A stretch of DNA of 64,000 nt from Candidatus Rhodobacter oscarellae. Its GTDB lineage: Bacteria > Pseudomonadota > Alphaproteobacteria > Rhodobacterales > Rhodobacteraceae. The notes below the pieces were generated by a model. The model was given only the letters and a program-made list of their open reading frames with translations, had not been told where the DNA came from and made no database searches. The stretch lies in NCBI RefSeq assembly GCF_001078595.1, contig NZ_LFTY01000002.1, positions 3,033,773 through 3,097,772 on the forward strand, written 5' to 3'. The position numbers and the translations under genes were made by a program. Below are positions 17,506 through 28,037 of this stretch, piece after piece; positions within the stretch are counted from its first letter, which is position 1; every line of letters begins with the position of its first letter.

Positions 17506-20500
17506 TCGGTGATCGTCACCCGGGCGGCATCGGTTTGCGCGCGGAATTCCGGCCGATACATGTCCTCGACGCTCGCGGCGGGATGATGGAACGTGCCCGG
17601 GCTGACCGCGCGCACGATATAGCCAAGCCGGAACGACTTGTCGGAGCGCCAGTCGACAGCGGCCAGGAATCGCTCTTGCCGGAACTCGGTGTTGCGTGTG
17701 TTGGTGTGCAGTTCGAGCCAGTCCAGCGCGCCGATATCGCCTCCGCGCAATAGGTTGGGGTTGTCGATCTCGAACCCGCCGGGCAGCGGGTCGTCGATCA
17801 TCAACCGCGCCTCGGTCTTGCCAAAAGGTTTCACCGTCAGGACCGTCACCATCCGATCGCCCTGTTTCACGCTTTCGGGCGAAACAGGGTCGCCTTCTAG
17901 GGTGAAATAGCGCCGCTCGATGGCGTATCCCTTGCCGCCCGCGGGCTCCGGCACCTCTGGCACGCCAAAGGTCGTCAGCGTGATCGTCTCGGCCTGGGTG
18001 CCGGTGTTCTGGATCGCCAAGGCGCTAAAGGCCGTGTCATCCTCGACCACCCGCACAAGCGGCCCATCAGCGGCGGCACCGTTCACCGTGAGATTGCCGA
18101 AACTGCCACGATCCAGCATCGCGTGCGCGGCAAGCAGCGTCCACACCTGCTCTTGGGTCGAGCGGCTATTGGCGCCCTGCACCGGCGCAATGCTGTCGAG
18201 CAGCGCGGATTGATCCACGGCGTTGCTGCCCGCCTCAACCGCCAATGTCAGTACAGCGGCGCGGTCGCGCAGTGTCGTGCCGTAGTCGGACCGCCAGACA
18301 GAGCCGCGCTTTGGGCGGGCCAGCTCTCCGCGGATCTGTTTGCCGGCGATGCCGAACATCCGATCCGCCCGCGTCGGGTCGCCATAAGCGGCCAGCGCGG
18401 CGCCAATCTGCGCCGAGGCCAAGGGCGAGCCAAAGCCCGTGCCCTTCACATCGGCATAGTAGCGCAAGTCACCGATAGAGGCCGCGCCCTCGCGCGCCAG
18501 TACATAAAGCGCATAGGCAATGTCCTCACCGCCGATGTCGAAGTCGGCGGAGTAGTTCACCCGATTGCGCAGGTTATCCAGCGCAGTACGGAACGCGATA
18601 TCCGGCACCGCGTAGCCCTGCGCCTTGGCCCGTGACAAGAAGTCCGTGACGTAGGCGTCCAGCCACAGATCACCGGACGAGGCCCGCCACAGACCGAACC
18701 CGCCATTCGAGGCCTGGTTGGTGAGAATGCGCTCGATGGATTGGTCGATCCGCGTGGCCAGGGTCTCGCGCTCTGCAAGGCCCATCGCCCTAGCGATGTC
18801 ATCCAGATAGAGCAGGGGCATCGCCCGGGATGTGATCTGCTCGGTGCAGCCATAGGGGTAGCGGTCCAGCGCCTCTAGTAGCCCCGGCGCGTCGAGCCGC
18901 GCGATGGGACCGGCGGCCAGGGTGGCAGACCCGGTGCCCATTTGCAGACCCGCGAACACGTTGCTGTCAAAGGTGAACGTGTCGCCCGCGGCAAGGCTGA
19001 AACGGCTCGTTCGGGCCGTAATAGGGTCGTTTACCTGCACCGGCAGGTTCAGGGTCTTGGTCAGGACCTTGCCGCCCGGCGTGGCCAGCGTGACGTCGAT
19101 CTTGTGCAGCCCGGCCGTCACGGCGGTGATGGGAATCGACAGCACCTGCTTTTCCTGCTCGGCCAGGTTCAGCCCAGAGGGCACCGCACGGTTTAAGCGC
19201 ACGCCCTGCGCCTGGACATCAAGCCCAATCCGCCCCGCCGGGCCGGATGCGTGCACGATCTCCAGCAGCATCCGCGAGGTATCGCCCGGCGCCAGGAAGC
19301 GCGGCAGGCTCGCGGTCAACACAACGGGATCGCGGACGAGCACGTCCGCCGCCGCCTCACCCACGGCGGTCTTGGACCAGGCCACCGCCATCAGCTTTAC
19401 CGTGCCGTTGAACGAGGGCAGCTGGAACTCTGTGCGGGCATAGCCATCGGGACCGAGGGGAATAGGCCCGCTGAAATAGGCCACCAACTCTTCGGTCGGA
19501 GGCGGCGATTGCAGCCCGGCCTGGGGCGAGGCATCCCCGCCGGACCGCACCTGCCCCATCGCGCCGTTCAGCCCGTCGATCAGCCGACCATAGACGTCGC
19601 GCATGCCCATACCCAGCTTGCGTTGGCCGAAATAGTGACTCGAGGGGTCGGGCGCATCAAAGCCGGTGAGGTTCAGAATGCCGACATCCACGACGGCGAT
19701 GGTGACATAGGCCGCCTCGCCCTCGGCAACGCCGTCGACCTTGACGGCCACAGGCAGCGGTCCGCGCGGATCGACCTCCGTTTCAGTCTCGAACACAGCC
19801 GAAAGCTTGCGCGCGCCGGGGTCGACGGGCGCATAGCTCAGGCCCAGGGACCGCGCCGGGTTGCGCCCCGCGGCGGCATCCATCGGGCGGATCACGGTGG
19901 CCGTGACATAAGCCCCGGCGCCCCACTCATCGGTCACCGGCAGCTCGACCAGGTTCTCGCCCTCAGCGACCTCGACCGCCTTCATGGCGATCAACCGGTT
20001 CGACATCACGGTGACCAGCGCCTTACCCGCATAGCGCGGCACCAGGCGCAGCCTGGCGGTGTCGCCAGGGCGGTAATCCTCGGCGTCCAGCGAGACCTCC
20101 AAGAGGTCGGGCGTCGCAGAGGCATCCGTCCCGCCATACCAGCCGGCATAGAAATCCGACGACGCGGCGATGTATTCCCCGCCGGTGCGCTCGACCTTGA
20201 TCTCGTAGCGGCCCCATTCAACGGGGGCGGCCACGGTCACTGGATCGCTGCCCAGCATCGCGTCGCCCTCGGCGATGCGCTGGCGGGTGGTGATCGGCTC
20301 CCAGTTCCAGTAGCCGCTATATTGGTACCACTGGTAGCGCGTTTGCACGCGGTTGATCGTCCAGCGCACGGGCATTTCGGTCTTCTGTTGCGCCTCATCC
20401 AATGCGATCAGGTTGAACGACGCCTCGGTGCTCTCAGCCAATGTGCCGTCAAAGTTCGGCTTGATCCCGATCACGGGACCATTCGGGGCCACCGGCGCGG

Positions 20501-22946
20501 TGATCTTGCGCTCGACCGGCCGCCCGGACCCTTCCGAGACGCGCACGGCGATGATCGCCTCCAAGGGGCGGAAGTTCGTCTCTAGTTGCGGGAACTCGGC
20601 GCCAATCGTGGCCCGCCCGCTGGCGTCCGTGCGAATGTCGCTGGGGAAGTAATAGACCTCGGGCGACACCGAGCTGTCATAACGCCCAAACCGGTAACCG
20701 GGATAGGCCTCTAGAGTGTCCGTCGCGCGCAGCAAAAGCTCGCCCTCGACCGGCAAATCGCCGCCAGGCGCTCCGAAGAGATAGCGCACATCGACGCCGA
20801 TATTCGCGACTTCGTCCTGTTTTAGAGTCGATTTCGGCAGCTCTAGGTCGAAGTCAATGCGTTCGGGCAGGAAGTCCTCGACCAGAACCTTCGCCGAGGC
20901 GACGGAGGGCGCGTCCACATCGGTGTGAATGTCCAGCCGCCAGGACCCGCGCGGCGCGGTGCCGGTGGTGCGGAAGGCAAAGACATGCCCGCCCGCGACC
21001 TCGTTTTGGGACAGCGCGCGGGAGTATTCGACCCCATCCGGCCGCTTCAGGATCGCGGTCAGGGGCAGGCCCTCGATGGCCTCGGTCGTGGCGTCGCGGG
21101 TCAGGACGGTCGCGTGGATCGTCTCTCCGGCGCGGTAGGCGCCGCGGTCGGTGGTGATAAAGGTGTCAATTGCGCCCGCCGGCGCGCGCCCCTCGACGCC
21201 GCGATCCGACAGATCGAACTCGGGATCGGTCAGCGAAAGAAAGGTAATATCGCTCTCGGTGCGCGCCAGCACCATCGCGGGCGAGGCGCCGCCGGTGCCG
21301 CGCGTTAGGCCGGGCTCGAACACGGCGTAACCCATGACGTCGGTCGTGGCGGTGGCCAGCACGTCGTTGGACCGCGACAGCAACGTGATTTCCGTGCCCG
21401 CCAGCGGGTCCGCGCTGCTGAGCGCGCGCAGGAACACATGCAGGCCATCCTCGCCCTGCATGGTCGCCAGGCCAAGGTCGCTGACCACGAACCATTGCGT
21501 GGCGGCGGGGTTGTCATAGGGGTCGGCGCCGGGGACCTTGGCCTGCAGCGCGTAGATGCCGGGCTCAAGCGCGCCCACGACCTCGGTCATCGGCAGGCGC
21601 GTCGCGACGTCCTTGTTCAGCTCCTGCTGCACCTCTCCGACGCCCGACCACACTTCGGTGGCGATGTCATTGCCAAAGTTGTCCTCTTCCCATTTCGACA
21701 AGGGTCGCCCGAAATAGTCATCTTGGATGGCGCGCAGGATCGAGCGGTCGCTGACCCGGCGCAGCAGCAGCTCCACCTCGGTCACGTTCACCGTCTCGAT
21801 CGGCAAAGCGACCTCGCCCATGGCGGGCAGCACGTAGGCGCGACCGGGGAAGCGCACGGATGGCGAGCGGTCACGGACATACATCGACAACTCGATGTTC
21901 TTGGCCAGGGTCTCACCCGAGGCCGCGGGCAGCCCCTCGCGGAAGGTCACCTGATAGCGCTTGCCATGCTCGACACCCTCGATGCACAGGCGGCGCTGCT
22001 CGGCCTCCACGGTCAGCTCGGCGCTGGGCAGCTGCAGGAAGGGCGCATAGTCGACGCCGACCCGCACCAGGTTCTCATTGAATTCGGCGCAGATGCGGGG
22101 CCGCGCAGCGTTGTAGTCCACCGAATGGCTGGTGACCCGGAAGCCGAACTTGCCGATGGCCTTGTCCAGCTGTTCCTCGGTGTCCTGGCGCGGGGCAAGG
22201 TCCAGCGCCAGCCGCAGCGCCGGGATGGAATCCCCGCCGCGGCCGCGCTTTTGCAAGGCATCGGCGAGGACCAGCAGCGCGTTCGCCTGGATGGCTGGCG
22301 ACCCGGCCCGCAAATAGCCGTTCACCGCCGCCGACACAGCCCGGCCCTGATAGCTGCGCTGCTCAGAGCTCTTTTCCGTCTCAATCGCCAAGGCCAGACG
22401 GCCATATTCGACCCAATGATCCGCCGCATCGCTCAGCACCGTGGCGGCGCCGGTGAACCGGTAGGCGGCAACGATGTTGCCATTCGTCCGCGCCTCGGTC
22501 GCCGATTGCAGCAGCTGCGCGGCGGTCCAGTCGTTCGGCACGTGCTTGTTGGTCAGGTCCAGCGCCATTTCGCGCGCAGCGTTCAGATCGCCTTCGCGCA
22601 AGAAATCCAGGTCGCCTTCGCGCTGCGCGCCGCGCGCGACGATTGCTGGGTCGGTGACCAGAACGATGCCAGAGAACGCGCCCTCATAGGCCGCGCTTTC
22701 GCCATACTCTGACTTTGGAAAGCAGGAATTGGACCGCGTGTTATAGGTGAAGGCCGCGCAGCGGGAATTCGCCAGGCAGGCCTGCTCGCAGGCGTTCAGG
22801 GTCGTGTCGAAGATCGATTGAATGTCCCCGCCGGGAAAATCCACGTCCCGAACCAGGGCCAACCGGCGTTCCGGAATCAGGCCCTCTGCGAGCGCTCCGG
22901 TGCAAAATGTCGCAAAAACAGCAAGAAAACAAAGGGCGAAACGCAT
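17502..22946 (-). CDS. Bacterial alpha-2-macroglobulin with PAN-like N-terminal domain (YfhM type)
   Basis: A 1814-aa secreted protease-trap homologue. The signal peptide (MRFALCFLAVFATFCTGALA) lacks an obvious lipobox. A cysteine-rich PAN/apple-like region (about residues 20-110) precedes the macroglobulin repeats. YPYGCTEQ places the thioester Cys at residue 1367 with its Gln, so the covalent trapping bond can form. Known bacterial homologues sit in the periplasm with PBP1c and are thought to protect breached envelopes from host proteases. A frame extended upstream to 23042 has no signal peptide at its N-terminus and is rejected. It is divergent from the histidine kinase gene. Confidence 0.93.
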   Translation of the reverse strand: MRFALCFLAVFATFCTGALAEGLIPERRLALVRDVDFPGGDIQSIFDTTLNACEQACLANSRCAAFTYNTRSNSCFPKSEYGESAAYEGAFSGIVLVTDPAIVARGAQREGDLDFLREGDLNAAREMALDLTNKHVPNDWTAAQLLQSATEARTNGNIVAAYRFTGAATVLSDAADHWVEYGRLALAIETEKSSEQRSYQGRAVSAAVNGYLRAGSPAIQANALLVLADALQKRGRGGDSIPALRLALDLAPRQDTEEQLDKAIGKFGFRVTSHSVDYNAARPRICAEFNENLVRVGVDYAPFLQLPSAELTVEAEQRRLCIEGVEHGKRYQVTFREGLPAASGETLAKNIELSMYVRDRSPSVRFPGRAYVLPAMGEVALPIETVNVTEVELLLRRVSDRSILRAIQDDYFGRPLSKWEEDNFGNDIATEVWSGVGEVQQELNKDVATRLPMTEVVGALEPGIYALQAKVPGADPYDNPAATQWFVVSDLGLATMQGEDGLHVFLRALSSADPLAGTEITLLSRSNDVLATATTDVMGYAVFEPGLTRGTGGASPAMVLARTESDITFLSLTDPEFDLSDRGVEGRAPAGAIDTFITTDRGAYRAGETIHATVLTRDATTEAIEGLPLTAILKRPDGVEYSRALSQNEVAGGHVFAFRTTGTAPRGSWRLDIHTDVDAPSVASAKVLVEDFLPERIDFDLELPKSTLKQDEVANIGVDVRYLFGAPGGDLPVEGELLLRATDTLEAYPGYRFGRYDSSVSPEVYYFPSDIRTDASGRATIGAEFPQLETNFRPLEAIIAVRVSEGSGRPVERKITAPVAPNGPVIGIKPNFDGTLAESTEASFNLIALDEAQQKTEMPVRWTINRVQTRYQWYQYSGYWNWEPITTRQRIAEGDAMLGSDPVTVAAPVEWGRYEIKVERTGGEYIAASSDFYAGWYGGTDASATPDLLEVSLDAEDYRPGDTARLRLVPRYAGKALVTVMSNRLIAMKAVEVAEGENLVELPVTDEWGAGAYVTATVIRPMDAAAGRNPARSLGLSYAPVDPGARKLSAVFETETEVDPRGPLPVAVKVDGVAEGEAAYVTIAVVDVGILNLTGFDAPDPSSHYFGQRKLGMGMRDVYGRLIDGLNGAMGQVRSGGDASPQAGLQSPPPTEELVAYFSGPIPLGPDGYARTEFQLPSFNGTVKLMAVAWSKTAVGEAAADVLVRDPVVLTASLPRFLAPGDTSRMLLEIVHASGPAGRIGLDVQAQGVRLNRAVPSGLNLAEQEKQVLSIPITAVTAGLHKIDVTLATPGGKVLTKTLNLPVQVNDPITARTSRFSLAAGDTFTFDSNVFAGLQMGTGSATLAAGPIARLDAPGLLEALDRYPYGCTEQITSRAMPLLYLDDIARAMGLAERETLATRIDQSIERILTNQASNGGFGLWRASSGDLWLDAYVTDFLSRAKAQGYAVPDIAFRTALDNLRNRVNYSADFDIGGEDIAYALYVLAREGAASIGDLRYYADVKGTGFGSPLASAQIGAALAAYGDPTRADRMFGIAGKQIRGELARPKRGSVWRSDYGTTLRDRAAVLTLAVEAGSNAVDQSALLDSIAPVQGANSRSTQEQVWTLLAAHAMLDRGSFGNLTVNGAAADGPLVRVVEDDTAFSALAIQNTGTQAETITLTTFGVPEVPEPAGGKGYAIERRYFTLEGDPVSPESVKQGDRMVTVLTVKPFGKTEARLMIDDPLPGGFEIDNPNLLRGGDIGALDWLELHTNTRNTEFRQERFLAAVDWRSDKSFRLGYIVRAVSPGTFHHPAASVEDMYRPEFRAQTDAARVTITE

Positions 22947-23075
22947 GCGAGCCTCCTGAAAAATCAATGCCGTTATGGTGACATGTCTTCGGCGCTCCGG
23001 CAACGGAATACCCCCGGCGATTAAGTCAATTTTCAGCAACATTTGTCATGAACGCCCCGATTAGGAGAGCACACG

Positions 23076-25226
23076 ATGGATCCAAACGACCTTCTGGCAA
23101 AAGAGCGTCGGGCCAGGATGGCCGCCGAACGCCTTTTGGAGGTCAAGCAAGCGGAGCTGGGCACAGCTAACCGCAGGCTGTCCCATCACGCGCGCAGTCT
23201 TAGCGACGAGATCGTCGAAAAACGGACCGAGACAGAGCAGGTCCGAGAAGAGCTTGAGACCGCGAACTCCGCCATGGAAATCGCCGAGCGGCGGCTTTGG
23301 GATTCGGTTGAGACGATCCAAGACGGCTTTGCGGTATTTGACGCCGAAGAGGTTCTGGTCGCCGCCAACTCTGCCTATCTGCTGCCGTTCGAGGATCTGA
23401 CAGATGTCAGGCCGGGTATCGGCTACGAGGCGATGCTTAAGTTCGCCGTCGAAGAGGGGCTGGTCGATACTGAGGGATGCCAGCGCGATGATTGGGTCGA
23501 GCAGATGCTCTGGCGCTGGCGCGGCGAGCGTATTCAACCCTGCGTGCTGCGGCTTTGGAATGGCACCTCGGTCAAGCTTATCGACAAGCGCTCGCGCGAT
23601 GGGGATACCGTGTCTTTGGCGCTCAACATCACCGACACGATCCGCAACGAGGCAAAGCTAAAGAACGCGCGCTATAGGGCAGAGGCGGCGAACCGCGCCA
23701 AATCGGCCTTTCTCGCGAATATGAGCCATGAAATCCGCACCCCGATGAATGGCGTGGTCGGCATGGCCGAGCTGTTGATTGACACCGAGCTGGACGAAGA
23801 GCAGCGGCTCTATGTCGACACGATCAAATCCTCTGGAGAGGCGCTTTTGGTGCTGATCAACGACGTGCTGGATTACTCCAAGGTCGAGGCGCAAAAGCTG
23901 ACCATCCGGCCAGAGATTTTCGATCTGGAACGCACGGTGCATGAGGTGGCCGTGATGATGCTGCCCTCGGTGCGCCAGAAGAACCTGGATCTGATGGTCG
24001 ATTACGACATGTTCCTGGCCACGCATTTCGAGGCGGATCCGGGTCGCATTCGGCAAGTTCTGATCAATCTCATCGGCAACGCGATCAAGTTCACCAGCGA
24101 GGGCCATGTTGTCGTGCGGGTCATCGGCCTGTCGATGAATGAAAACGAAACGATGCAGCGCCTCAATATCGCGGTGGAAGACACCGGGATCGGCATCCCC
24201 AAGGACAAGATCGGGCATATCTTTGGCGAGTTTAATCAGGTCGAGGACGAGTCGAACCGAAAATTCGAGGGCACCGGGCTTGGCCTGGCCATCACCCAGC
24301 GCCTGATCCACCTCATGGGCGGCGAGGTCTGGGTTGATAGCGAGCTTGGCAGCGGCTCCAGCTTTGGTTTTCAGCTTTCCTTGCCTGTGTCATTCGCCGA
24401 GGAAATTCGGCCGGAACCACCGCCAGATTGGATCAAGCGGGTGATCGTCGCGGACGCCCAGATGCTCAACCGCCAGATCGTGGCCAAGCAGCTTGCGGCC
24501 CTGAACCTGCCCGTGGTTCAGGCGACCAACTCTGCGGATGTGCTGGCGGCTGAACCCGGGCCCGGCGATGTGCTGATCTTGGACCAGATGCTGCCCGATA
24601 TCGACGGGGTCGCCTTGGTGCAGCGTTTGCGCGGCAGCGGTGTCGCCGCGCCGGTCATTATGCTCAGAAACGCCTCGGATCCATGGGAGGTTGAAGATGG
24701 GCTGGTCGCGTCGCAGCTGCAAAAGCCGTTCCGCCGCGCGGATATGCTAGAGGCGATCTGCACCCTGCCCGACACCGCGCCAACACCCGTCGCGGCTCAG
24801 CGCCCCGCTGACCCGCGCCCGATGCGCATCCTCGCTGCTGAGGATAACAAGACAAACCGGCTTGTGTTCAGCAAGCTGGTGAAGTCGCTCAATATCGAGC
24901 TGACCTTTGCCGAGGATGGGCGCGAGGCGGTAGAGGCCTTTCGCGAACAGCAGCCCGATCTGATCTTCATGGACATCTCTATGCCAGAGGTCGACGGCAA
25001 GGAGGCGACGCGGCAGATCAGGCAGATCGAGGCGGAACAGGGTCTAACGCGCACCACCATCGTCGCGCTGACGGCCCACGCGATGGAGGGGGATGAGCAC
25101 GGGATCCTCGCCGCCGGGCTCGACTATTACCTGACCAAGCCGCTGCGCAAGGCGGCGATCTTCGCCCGCATCGCCGACGAGACGCCAGACATCTGCGAGC
25201 CGGTCTTCCCGGAGCAGGCGGCCTAG
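23076..25226 (+). CDS. Soluble hybrid sensor histidine kinase with two receiver domains
   Basis: A 716-aa kinase without membrane segments. An N-terminal coiled coil (about 1-75) leads into a PAS domain (about 75-190). The HisKA domain has H218 in [10 protein letters not shown]. The HATPase domain shows [16 protein letters not shown] and GTGLGLAI. Receiver 1 (about 450-560) keeps the acceptor D503 and a KP lysine, but its first acidic pair is AD and its Thr is gone. Receiver 2 (about 585-705) is canonical, with EDN, D633, LTA and KPL. AGGAG precedes the ATG. There is no cognate regulator gene beside it, and the signal is unknown. Confidence 0.9.
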   Translation: MDPNDLLAKERRARMAAERLLEVKQAELGTANRRLSHHARSLSDEIVEKRTETEQVREELETANSAMEIAERRLWDSVETIQDGFAVFDAEEVLVAANSAYLLPFEDLTDVRPGIGYEAMLKFAVEEGLVDTEGCQRDDWVEQMLWRWRGERIQPCVLRLWNGTSVKLIDKRSRDGDTVSLALNITDTIRNEAKLKNARYRAEAANRAKSAFLANMSHEIRTPMNGVVGMAELLIDTELDEEQRLYVDTIKSSGEALLVLINDVLDYSKVEAQKLTIRPEIFDLERTVHEVAVMMLPSVRQKNLDLMVDYDMFLATHFEADPGRIRQVLINLIGNAIKFTSEGHVVVRVIGLSMNENETMQRLNIAVEDTGIGIPKDKIGHIFGEFNQVEDESNRKFEGTGLGLAITQRLIHLMGGEVWVDSELGSGSSFGFQLSLPVSFAEEIRPEPPPDWIKRVIVADAQMLNRQIVAKQLAALNLPVVQATNSADVLAAEPGPGDVLILDQMLPDIDGVALVQRLRGSGVAAPVIMLRNASDPWEVEDGLVASQLQKPFRRADMLEAICTLPDTAPTPVAAQRPADPRPMRILAAEDNKTNRLVFSKLVKSLNIELTFAEDGREAVEAFREQQPDLIFMDISMPEVDGKEATRQIRQIEAEQGLTRTTIVALTAHAMEGDEHGILAAGLDYYLTKPLRKAAIFARIADETPDICEPVFPEQAA

Positions 25227-26012
25227 CTACTCGGCGGCCATGGCAGCTTCGGCGGGCCGCTCGAACACCAGGCGATCATCGGTGCTTTTGCTGGGGATAT
25301 AGGCGTATCCCCCAAGGTCGAAATCCTTCAACCCGTCCACGCTGGTCACGCGCTGCTCGCAGATGAACCGCGCCATCGCGCCGCGCGCGCGCTTGGCAAA
25401 GAAGCTGACCATCTTGGGCGTGCCGCCCTTCACCTCAAAGAACGCGGGCTCGACAACGCGCGGCTTTAGCCGCTTAAGGTCCACCGCGCCGAAATATTCC
25501 TGGCTGGCGCAGTTCACCAGCACGTCGGACCCGCTCTCCTCGGCGGCGGCGTTCAGCAGCTTGGCGGGCGCGTCCCCCCAGAACTGGTAAAGGTTCGTGC
25601 CGCGCCGGGTCTTAAGCTTGCTGCCCATCTCAAGCCGGTAGGGTTGGATGGCGTCCAGCGGGCGCAGAACGCCATAAAGCCCGGACAGGATGCGCAGGTG
25701 GTTCTGCGCAAAGGCCTTGGTGTCATCGTCCATCGAGCCGGCATCAAGCCCAAGATAGGTGTCCCCGGCAAAGGCGTACATCGCGGGGCGCTGCGCCTCG
25801 GCCTCTGGCGCGTCCGAATAGGCGCGGAACCGGTCACGGTTCAGCCGCGCAAGGTCATCGCTCAGACCCATCAGCCCCTTCAGCCCCGCAAGCGTCAGCT
25901 GTCTTGCGTGACCGGCCAGGCGGCTTGCTTCTTTGAGAAAGACCGGCTCGGTCATGGGTTCAGGCCGCGCTGACCAGTCCAGGCGCTTCGCAGGGGATAT
26001 GACAACAAGCAT
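25227..26012 (-). CDS. yaaA: Peroxide stress protein YaaA (UPF0246)
   Basis: A 261-aa protein starting MLVVISPAKRLDW, the family's N-terminal signature, with YGVLRPLDAIQPYRLEMG, NCASQEYFGAVD and SFFAKRARGAMARF. In E. coli YaaA lowers free iron and protects DNA during peroxide stress. It also has a DNA-binding helix-hairpin-helix-like fold. The gene is alone, and its stop abuts that of the convergent histidine kinase. Length (about 255-260) is typical. Confidence 0.93.
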   Translation of the reverse strand: MLVVISPAKRLDWSARPEPMTEPVFLKEASRLAGHARQLTLAGLKGLMGLSDDLARLNRDRFRAYSDAPEAEAQRPAMYAFAGDTYLGLDAGSMDDDTKAFAQNHLRILSGLYGVLRPLDAIQPYRLEMGSKLKTRRGTNLYQFWGDAPAKLLNAAAEESGSDVLVNCASQEYFGAVDLKRLKPRVVEPAFFEVKGGTPKMVSFFAKRARGAMARFICEQRVTSVDGLKDFDLGGYAYIPSKSTDDRLVFERPAEAAMAAE

Positions 26013-26114
26013 GGCGGCCTCGCGTTTGGGGGTTTTGCCCGAATTTAGCAGGCGCGCGCGCGGCGTCTAGGCCCCAAGAGTGACAGCGACCCCCGGTCTG
26101 CCTATAGAGGTTGC

Positions 26115-27098
26115 ATGAGCACCCAACGACCCAACGCCCCAAGATACGCCGCGCGCCTGAATGCCTTTAAGGCGTGCTTTCCCGGCGAAAAGCCAAGCAC
26201 TGCGGATCTATTGCGAAAGGTGGCCGAAGTGCCGGGCCTGAACGCGGCGGATCTGAACTATCCAGACCAGATAACCGACGCCAACGCGGCCGAGCTGGGC
26301 CGGTGTTTGGATGGGCTTGGGATCTCGCTGAACGGGCTCGCGATGCGCTACTACACGGACCCGGGCTTTGCGCTGGGCGCGTTCACCCATCCCGACAGGG
26401 CGGTGCGGCGCAAGGCGATCGACCTGACCAAGCGGGGCATCGACCACTGCGCCGCGCTGAACGCGCCGCTTATGACGCTGTGGATGGGGCAGGACGGCTT
26501 CGATTACGCGTTCCAAATGGACTACGCGCGCGCCTGGGACGACACCATCGCCGCGATGGCCGAAGTGGCGGATCACAACCCCGATGTGGATGTCGCTATC
26601 GAGTACAAGCCGAACGAGCCCCGCGCCTATGCGCTGATGCCGGATATCGGCACGACCTTGCTCGCCACGCGGGATGTAGATCGACCCAATATAGGCGTAA
26701 CTCTGGATTTTGCCCATGTGCTCTATGCGGACGAGATGCCCGCGCATACCGCAATGCTGATCGCCCGGCACTCGCGCCTTATGGGCGTGCATCTGAACGA
26801 CGGCTACGGCAAGCGCGACGACGGGCTGATGGTGGGCACGGTGCATCCGGTGGCAACGGTCGAGCTGTTCTGCGCGCTGGATCGGATCGGCTATGACGGC
26901 GCGATCTATTTCGACACATTTCCGGATCACTCGGGGATCAATCCCGTGGCCGAGGCCAGTACGAATGTCGAGATGGCAGAGCGGCTGCGGGCGGTCGCGG
27001 CCCGGCTTGGCAATGACCCCGACCTGGCCCGGGCGATCGAAATGCAAGACGCCGCCGCAAGCCAGCGCATTGTGGCCCGCGCGCTATACGCCTCATGA
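26115..27098 (+). CDS. Sugar phosphate isomerase/epimerase (xylose isomerase-like TIM barrel)
   Basis: A 327-aa TIM-barrel protein. Putative metal-binding strands are VAIEYKPNEPRAYAL (Glu), GVTLDFAHVL (Asp and His), MGVHLNDGYGKRDDG (His) and AIYFDTFPDHSG (Asp), spaced as in rhamnose and xylose isomerase-like enzymes. It is the first gene of a five-gene operon with two kinases, a BtpA protein and an M42 peptidase, so it likely isomerises or epimerises the imported sugar. The substrate is unknown. It overlaps the next gene as ATGA. Confidence 0.82.
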   Translation: MSTQRPNAPRYAARLNAFKACFPGEKPSTADLLRKVAEVPGLNAADLNYPDQITDANAAELGRCLDGLGISLNGLAMRYYTDPGFALGAFTHPDRAVRRKAIDLTKRGIDHCAALNAPLMTLWMGQDGFDYAFQMDYARAWDDTIAAMAEVADHNPDVDVAIEYKPNEPRAYALMPDIGTTLLATRDVDRPNIGVTLDFAHVLYADEMPAHTAMLIARHSRLMGVHLNDGYGKRDDGLMVGTVHPVATVELFCALDRIGYDGAIYFDTFPDHSGINPVAEASTNVEMAERLRAVAARLGNDPDLARAIEMQDAAASQRIVARALYAS

Positions 27099-27976
27099 AC
27101 CGGCTGCTCGTTCTCGGCGCGCTGCATTATGACGTGGTGGTCGACGCCCCCAGGCTGCCCGGCCTGGACGAGACCCTGGTGGGCAGCGCCGTCGATTACC
27201 GCTTTGGCGGCAAGGGCGGCAACCAGGCCGTGATGGCGGCTCAGTTCGGTGCGCGTGTCAGCATGGCGGGTCGCGTCGGGCGGGACGCGCCTGGAGCATT
27301 CATCCTTGACCGGCTCGACAGGGCCGGGGTCCAGCGCGGCGGGGTCCTTGAAACGGACAGCCCCACGGGCATGAGCGTGGCAATAAGCGACAAGAATGGC
27401 GACTACGGCGCCGTCATCGTGTCTGGCGCCAACCTGCTCAATGACGGCATTTGTGCCGGGTTAGAGACGTTCTCGCATGTGCTGCTGCAAAACGAGATCC
27501 CGGAGTCCGCCAATCTGGCTTTGGCCAGGTCGCTGCCGGACGACGCGACACTGATCCTAAATGGCGCGCCCTTTCGCGAGTTGCCGACAGACCTCTTGGA
27601 ACGCGTCGACCTCTTGATCCTCAACCGGGTCGAGGCCTGCCAGATGACCGGCAAAGAGGACGTCTGGGACGCGGTGCGCGCGCTGAAAACCCTGCGTCTG
27701 CGGGGCTTCGTCGTCACGCTGGGGGACCAGGGCTACACCTTTGCCAAGAATGGCGAGAACGACTGGATGCCCGCGCCAGCCGTGCAGGTCGTCTCGACCC
27801 ATGGCGCGGGCGACGCCTTTGTCGGGGCGCTTGCGGCAGAGTTGATGACCGGCGCCGCGCTCAAGCACGCGCTAAGCTTTGCGCAGACCGCCGCGTCTCG
27901 CTTTGTGGCGACGCCGATTGCGGAACGGTCCGACCTGACCAGGGAAGATGTTAAGCAGGCGATGCCGCACAGCTAA
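27095..27976 (+). CDS. PfkB/ribokinase-family carbohydrate kinase
   Basis: A 293-aa kinase. The substrate-binding GGKGGNQAVMAAQFGA near residue 37 is the first PfkB signature. The C-terminal signature STHGAGDAFVGALAAEL holds the catalytic Asp of GAGD and the anion hole. It likely phosphorylates a sugar or nucleoside using ATP. It overlaps the isomerase gene upstream by 4 nt, and a 61-nt gap separates it from the BtpA-family gene. No residue pattern visible here fixes the substrate. Confidence 0.88.
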   Translation: MNRLLVLGALHYDVVVDAPRLPGLDETLVGSAVDYRFGGKGGNQAVMAAQFGARVSMAGRVGRDAPGAFILDRLDRAGVQRGGVLETDSPTGMSVAISDKNGDYGAVIVSGANLLNDGICAGLETFSHVLLQNEIPESANLALARSLPDDATLILNGAPFRELPTDLLERVDLLILNRVEACQMTGKEDVWDAVRALKTLRLRGFVVTLGDQGYTFAKNGENDWMPAPAVQVVSTHGAGDAFVGALAAELMTGAALKHALSFAQTAASRFVATPIAERSDLTREDVKQAMPHS

Positions 27977-28037
27977 CCAAAGCGCTTCACCGATGGGCGA
28001 CCAGGCGCTAGGCTGGCGCAAAGGATGGGGCATTGGG

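Noticed and set aside
19251-22712. Two long plus-strand frames (444 and 424 codons)
   Set aside because: Both are antisense to the alpha-2-macroglobulin gene, whose signal peptide and thioester motif are clear.
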